Part shown: piece after piece, positions 60,094 through 64,000 of the stretch
Layout of the letters: each line of letters begins with the position of its first letter
Position numbering within the stretch: the first letter of the stretch is position 1
DNA from: Rhopalosiphum padi
Lineage: Eukaryota; Arthropoda; Insecta; Hemiptera; Aphididae
Direction: 5' to 3'
Length of the DNA stretch: 64,000 nt
Assembly: GCF_020882245.1 (NCBI RefSeq)
Contig: NC_083597.1
Coordinates: forward strand, 2,576,581-2,640,580
The notes under the pieces: model-generated
Databases searched by the model: none
What the model saw: only the letters and a program-made list of their open reading frames with translations
Told to the model about the DNA's origin: nothing
Program-made: the position numbers and the translations under genes

Positions 60094-60201
60094 ATGTTTA
60101 TGGGGTGGGCAAGGCGCCAGAAGTTCCACTATGAGTTTCAGTTAGAAAAAATACTAGCAAGAGGAGAAGAAAAATTCGAAGAACGAATGACACAATTTTA
60201 A
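60094..60201 (+). CDS. Candidate 35-codon coding fragment
   Basis: ATG-initiated frame encoding MFMGWARRQKFHYEFQLEKI then LARGEEKFEERMTQF: highly charged, helical-looking and purine-rich, unlike the AT-rich flanks. The upstream frame is open for a few codons to a TAG. It looks like a fragment of a formerly longer protein. No family recognised. Confidence 0.18.
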   Translation: MFMGWARRQKFHYEFQLEKILARGEEKFEERMTQF

Positions 60202-62032
60202 TTGGGACCAGTGTTTTGAGTGCAACACGTGAATGGTATTATCTGTGAATATTCAAATTTTATGTTCTTTCCTTCTCTTTGTATACCGCGTATCGATATC
60301 GTAGGCGGACTTTTATGGTTGTCATTAACGATAAAATCGACTGCCTACCGCATATACAGTGTAATAAAATATGTATTCTATTCGTTTCTTAAAAAAATAT
60401 ATACTTATACACTTGAGACAAACACAAACGTCGGTCTTCATTTTTTTCTTTTTTGTGTGTTCATATAATAACTAAAAAAAACTAAATGTATAGTATATAA
60501 TATATATAATAAAACGAAAAACAATAACCATATGGTGGAGACTAAATGTCCATTATCCATTGTCTATAAACTACTGAGTGGCATACATGTTCTAACGTAT
60601 AATATTATAGTGACCATAACGCAGAAAGAGAAAGACGTTTGGCGGAAGTGATATATTATTTATTTGGGGGGAGGCCGAAATGACTTCGGGAGTGGTGGTC
60701 TAGTTGGTCAGCGGCACAATTGTGTTCCGTATCGTAAACAATATCGCGGTGAATGATAAGATAACAATAATATTATTATACGAGTATAATATATGAAAAT
60801 AATGAATGGACATTAAACGCGGTTATTGTCTTGTTTTAGACATTTTTATGGTTTACGGAGGCTATGTCGTTTCATATTAGTTTATTTTCCCGTTGTTTAT
60901 AATGACAAACCGTTTGTTTCATTCAAAATGTATAGCTGAATTGTAATATTATTTTTTATATATTTTTCATTAATATGAGCATTGTAATATGAAATACGCT
61001 GGTTCTTGTGTGGTCTAAGGTCTTGTTTTCAAAATCCTATCAACATTTAAACAAAAAATACCATATTTTTTATGGTATACTTGAACATTAAAAACTATAT
61101 TGTTTGATATTTAAGATAAGTAAAATTAATCAATTTTTTTGTGAGAATAGAACAAAATAACATTTCATATATTATTATACTCAAAGATATATTAGATATT
61201 ATAGTAACTACCCATATTAAATTCACAATATTCAACTAAATACATCATATATACTTATTACTTAGTACTTACACATATTATACATTTTCCTGGAATTCTT
61301 TCATTAATAAAAAAAAAATAATTGAAATAAAAATATTCTAAATAAATATATTTTAAGAATAGGTAGGTACTATACTCCATACTTACACAATGATATTATT
61401 GGTTTATTTTATGATATTATATCTATTTATACTAACCTATATTTTTACGGTATGTACAGAAAGGTGTTATTAAATTTTGAGTTTTATAAGTTGGATGAAA
61501 ATTTAGTATAAATACATATTATTTTGAAAATAATGTGCAGTAACAATATTTGCCAACTAGATATAGGTATGTATAATATACTTGATTTTATTTAGTTCGA
61601 AAAATACATCAAAGCTTAACCAAAATTACAAAAAGTCGAAAACTGTAAGAATAAAAAAGTTTTACTACTAAGAAATTATTTTAAGTTCTTAGACTTTTTT
61701 TTATATTGACTTACCAAAATGTTACCCTTCCTGTTGAATCCAATATAGCCACTATCAATGTTTTTTACGGGCTATGAATTTATATTCTAATTTGAATTAT
61801 TATGCAAACATTGTCTTATAATCTTATCTACGGATTTCAAAAAACGATCATTTTTCAAATTGTATACAATATATTCGCAGTGTTCACTTCTATAAAATCG
61901 ACAATTTATGTATAGATGTTTATATTTTAAATAAATTCTATTGACATTTATATTATTTTAATTTAATGTTATGTAGAGTTAATATTATGCGTACATGTAA
62001 AGCATGGTGTATAAAAATAATAAATTATAAAT
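60202..62032. other. Spacer with an imperfect hairpin
   Basis: GTAGGC (60301-60306) pairs with GCCTAC (60343-60348), and inside it TTTTAT (60311-60316) pairs with ATAAAA (60331-60336) around a 14-nt loop. A frame at 60220-60468 begins with GTG and is not called. The rest is AT-rich. Confidence 0.4.
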
Positions 62033-62242
62033 ATGTATACACGTAGTCTCAAACTAACAAAAGTAAAAACGCTTATTGAGAATAAAAATGTACCCCGTGT
62101 ATATTTTATCGAGTCATTTACATTTATATTCAAAAAATGTTTGTACGCATATTTTTCGGTTCGAATCATTCAGGTACTTAACTGCGGGGTTTCTATAAGT
62201 GTTGTACAAAGCCATTTTATACAGTTTGACACTTTGACATAG
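62033..62242 (+). CDS. Candidate orphan frame, 69 aa
   Basis: ATG-initiated, basic N-terminus (MYTRSLKLTKVKTLIENKNV) and mixed remainder with two Cys. A donor-like CAG/GTACTT lies inside at about 62172. No recognisable domain. Confidence 0.15.
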   Translation: MYTRSLKLTKVKTLIENKNVPRVYFIESFTFIFKKCLYAYFSVRIIQVLNCGVSISVVQSHFIQFDTLT

Positions 62243-62257
62243 ACTTGACCGCTATCG

Positions 62258-62365
62258 ATGGGAGACATATGGATACGTCGGTGTCTGGTAAACGTCTTCG
62301 ACCCAGTTCGGTCGATTTACCACGAGGGGCTAAGTACAGAAACGTGTTTTACGGCTGCTAATTGA
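62258..62365 (+). CDS. Candidate 35-aa frame in a CpG-raised patch
   Basis: ATG-initiated frame encoding MGDIWIRRCLVNVFDPVRSI followed by YHEGLSTETCFTAAN. Codons are balanced. It follows the 62033-62242 frame by 15 nt in a different reading frame. No supporting signals. Confidence 0.15.
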   Translation: MGDIWIRRCLVNVFDPVRSIYHEGLSTETCFTAAN

Positions 62366-63176
62366 TTCTTATTCAGTCTCGACCTCTGTATTGTATGTAT
62401 TTATATATATACTAAAACCCTCCAATGTCTCCTATATAGGGACATTTCGAGTAGGGTTGTGTGTTGATATATATATATATATATGTATGTATAATAAAGA
62501 AGAACTACTTGACCCCGAAAGAAAAAAAAATGAGAGGAAAAATAACCGTTAGTGGAAGCTATTAGAATATTCTTGACCACTTGACTCTATTGTCCATTGT
62601 GGTTTTCACTCGCCGTCATTGAAAAAAACAAACAGAAGCGTACCGAGTTAATTTTCACTGGATATACATTTTTGTTTACATACTCATAGTGAGAATAATA
62701 TGATAGTGCTAACTTCAATATATTCCAATTTGTGGATACAATTATTACTTAGTATGTTTTGCACGCGTTTAAGAAAATGCAATTACTAACCAATTTAAAT
62801 TACCATGATACTATTATCAAAATAATTTATTCCAAGAGTAAAAATCTTAGTATTTGTATATATATTATATACATATGTTTAATATATCAATGTAAAATAT
62901 TGTACTTAATTAACTATAATATTAATAATTCTTGAAATTATAATGTATGATTTAAATTTAAGTATGTAGTATGCATAGTTTATATAAAAAAAATGATCAT
63001 ATAAATAATAATAGCATTGTAGTATTGATAACAATTTTAAACTTAATTATTATAGAAGACAAAAGTCAATTAAAAAAATAATTTATTTGTATTATTAATA
63101 TTTGAGTATACGTTTAAATTCAGCCAACCATGAACCCTCTAAAAAATGAGAAAAAATTAATTAATTTGATAAATAA

Positions 63177-63213
<37 letters not shown>

Positions 63214-63279
63214 ACTTGCTGAGGACTTATTTAGAAAATAATAATTTCTAACATTATAAATCTTAACTGTTCATTTATT
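62366..63279. other. AT-rich spacer with (AT)n tracts
   Basis: (AT)9 at 62467-62484 and a long (AT)n at 63180-63211. No gene seen. Confidence 0.6.
63180..63211. repeat. (AT)15 microsatellite
   Basis: About 15 uninterrupted TA units, the longest dinucleotide tract in the window. Confidence 0.9.
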
Positions 63280-63465
63280 ATGTATACAAACGAGTTAATT
63301 GCGGACAGTTTAAAACTTAAAATAGTTATGACAGACTCACAAATTTACAAAATACTTATAAAGGTACTCGAGTTTAGTTGGTCTTGTTTTTTTAAGTTTA
63401 TACTTAACTCGTATCTATATTGGATTGATTTATACAAGAGGGTTCCGAATTTTAATTATTGTTAG
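63280..63465 (+). CDS. Candidate 61-aa frame with a poly(A) signal
   Basis: ATG-initiated frame. The N-terminal half is soluble (MYTNELIADSLKLKIVMTDS), the C-terminal half aromatic and basic. AATAAA lies at 63477-63482, 12 nt past the stop, followed by a T/GT-rich run that could be the downstream element. No promoter was recognised, so this may be a last exon or chance. Confidence 0.2.
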   Translation: MYTNELIADSLKLKIVMTDSQIYKILIKVLEFSWSCFFKFILNSYLYWIDLYKRVPNFNYC

Positions 63466-64000
63466 AAGTCAAACTAAATAAAAAATATTAAAAACATTGT
63501 TTTTGTGTTTTAGTATTTATTTTATCTCATAATATGCAAACCATTGGTTATTTTGGAAAATTTAATTTATTGTATAATGTTAATTTAATTAGTCGGACAT
63601 ATTTTAATAATAATCGATAATAATAAGTAAGTAGACACTTACCTAGTTTAATAATTAAATTCATGGAAACAATGATTTTTGATAGACAGTAATATTTAGT
63701 ACTTATTCAATAATTTTATTTAGTTGGTGCAGTAATAATATATTAGGATGTACCTACTACTGTAACGCTGCGTTATTACGTTGCATAATAATTAATACTG
63801 TAAAGGTATACTGCATTGTACATATTGTTATTTATACGCTGTCTACAATATATACATGTTTTTCATTGTTCACAGGATCCGAGTGAGCACTGCACGCGCG
63901 TTTTATTCATGCGTGTGACCTAGTAGTGGAAGGGACTCCTCTTGCGTATGATGTAAAAAACCAAGTGGACCGGACACGAAGAGTATATACACCCGTTCGG
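63466..64000. other. AT-rich spacer ending in a CpG-raised edge
   Basis: TTTTTCATTGTTCACAG ending at 63875 is a good 3' splice-site match followed by CpG-raised sequence that runs off the window. TATATA at 63982-63987 lies 14 nt before the end of the window, so any start site it serves would be outside. The sequence after the acceptor does not continue the 41.5-kb open segment in frame. Confidence 0.35.

Noticed and set aside
41538..63890. Joining the leader-like segment near 41.5 kb to the acceptor-like site at 63875
   Set aside because: In the required phase the downstream sequence reaches TGA after 13 codons, so the two do not form a supported gene.
1..64000. tRNA, rRNA, snRNA, telomeric (TTAGG)n and CRISPR signatures
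   Set aside because: Looked for by eye (T-loop motifs, conserved core words, tandem TTAGG, regular spacers) and none was found; a covariance-model scan would be decisive.

Overview
The window reads as nuclear DNA of an insect, most likely an aphid. It is strongly AT-rich, has no operons or dense coding, and contains many AT microsatellites and small inverted-repeat elements. The palindrome TAGGTACCTA recurs as I remember it from aphid sequence, and the one confident gene is a proline/valine/tyrosine-rich cuticle-type protein. The species call is inference from composition and repeats; nothing here fixes it.

Layout. 1-6.5 kb is mostly AT-rich spacer, with CpG-rich patches near 1-300 and 3.2-3.8 kb. 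6.51-7.95 kb holds the only high-confidence gene: a single-exon, secreted, 280-residue PYPV-repeat structural cuticle protein. Its TATA-like element, initiator, ATG, stop and poly(A) signal are all visible. 7.95-13.5 kb alternates CpG-rich patches (8.2-9.6 and 12.9-13.5 kb) with AT desert. 14.16-14.35 kb carries, on the minus strand, a candidate small secreted peptide. 21.88-22.53 kb is an inverted-repeat element whose right arm contains a short open reading frame. Near 22.96-23.0 kb a TATA box plus TCAGT initiator suggests a further plus-strand promoter. 23.2-31.4 kb is gene-poor desert. 31.44-31.69 kb contains two strong hairpins, and 32.6-32.8 kb a decayed coding-like fragment. A 180-bp MITE with TA duplication lies at 36.23-36.41 kb. 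A CpG-rich patch at 41.05-41.64 kb looks like a promoter or first exon of a plus-strand gene whose remaining exons I cannot identify. 41.6-64 kb is largely AT-rich intergenic or intronic sequence with scattered short open frames.

Most short open frames are reported at low confidence. At about 70% AT, a rough stop-codon calculation predicts on the order of one stop-to-stop frame of 108 codons or more by chance in 64 kb over six frames. Only the 152-codon frame near 5.1-5.6 kb stands out on length alone. Several frames beginning with GTG or TTG are not valid eukaryotic starts, and I moved the start to ATG or treated them as exon fragments.

The most unusual items are a dispersed asymmetric palindrome found three times plus a half copy (17.0, 38.5, 38.8 and 42.4 kb), the paired hairpins at 31.4-31.7 kb, the minus-strand peptide at 14.2 kb and the statistically enriched TAGGTACCTA palindrome. 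I found no tRNA, rRNA, CRISPR array or complete transposase gene.
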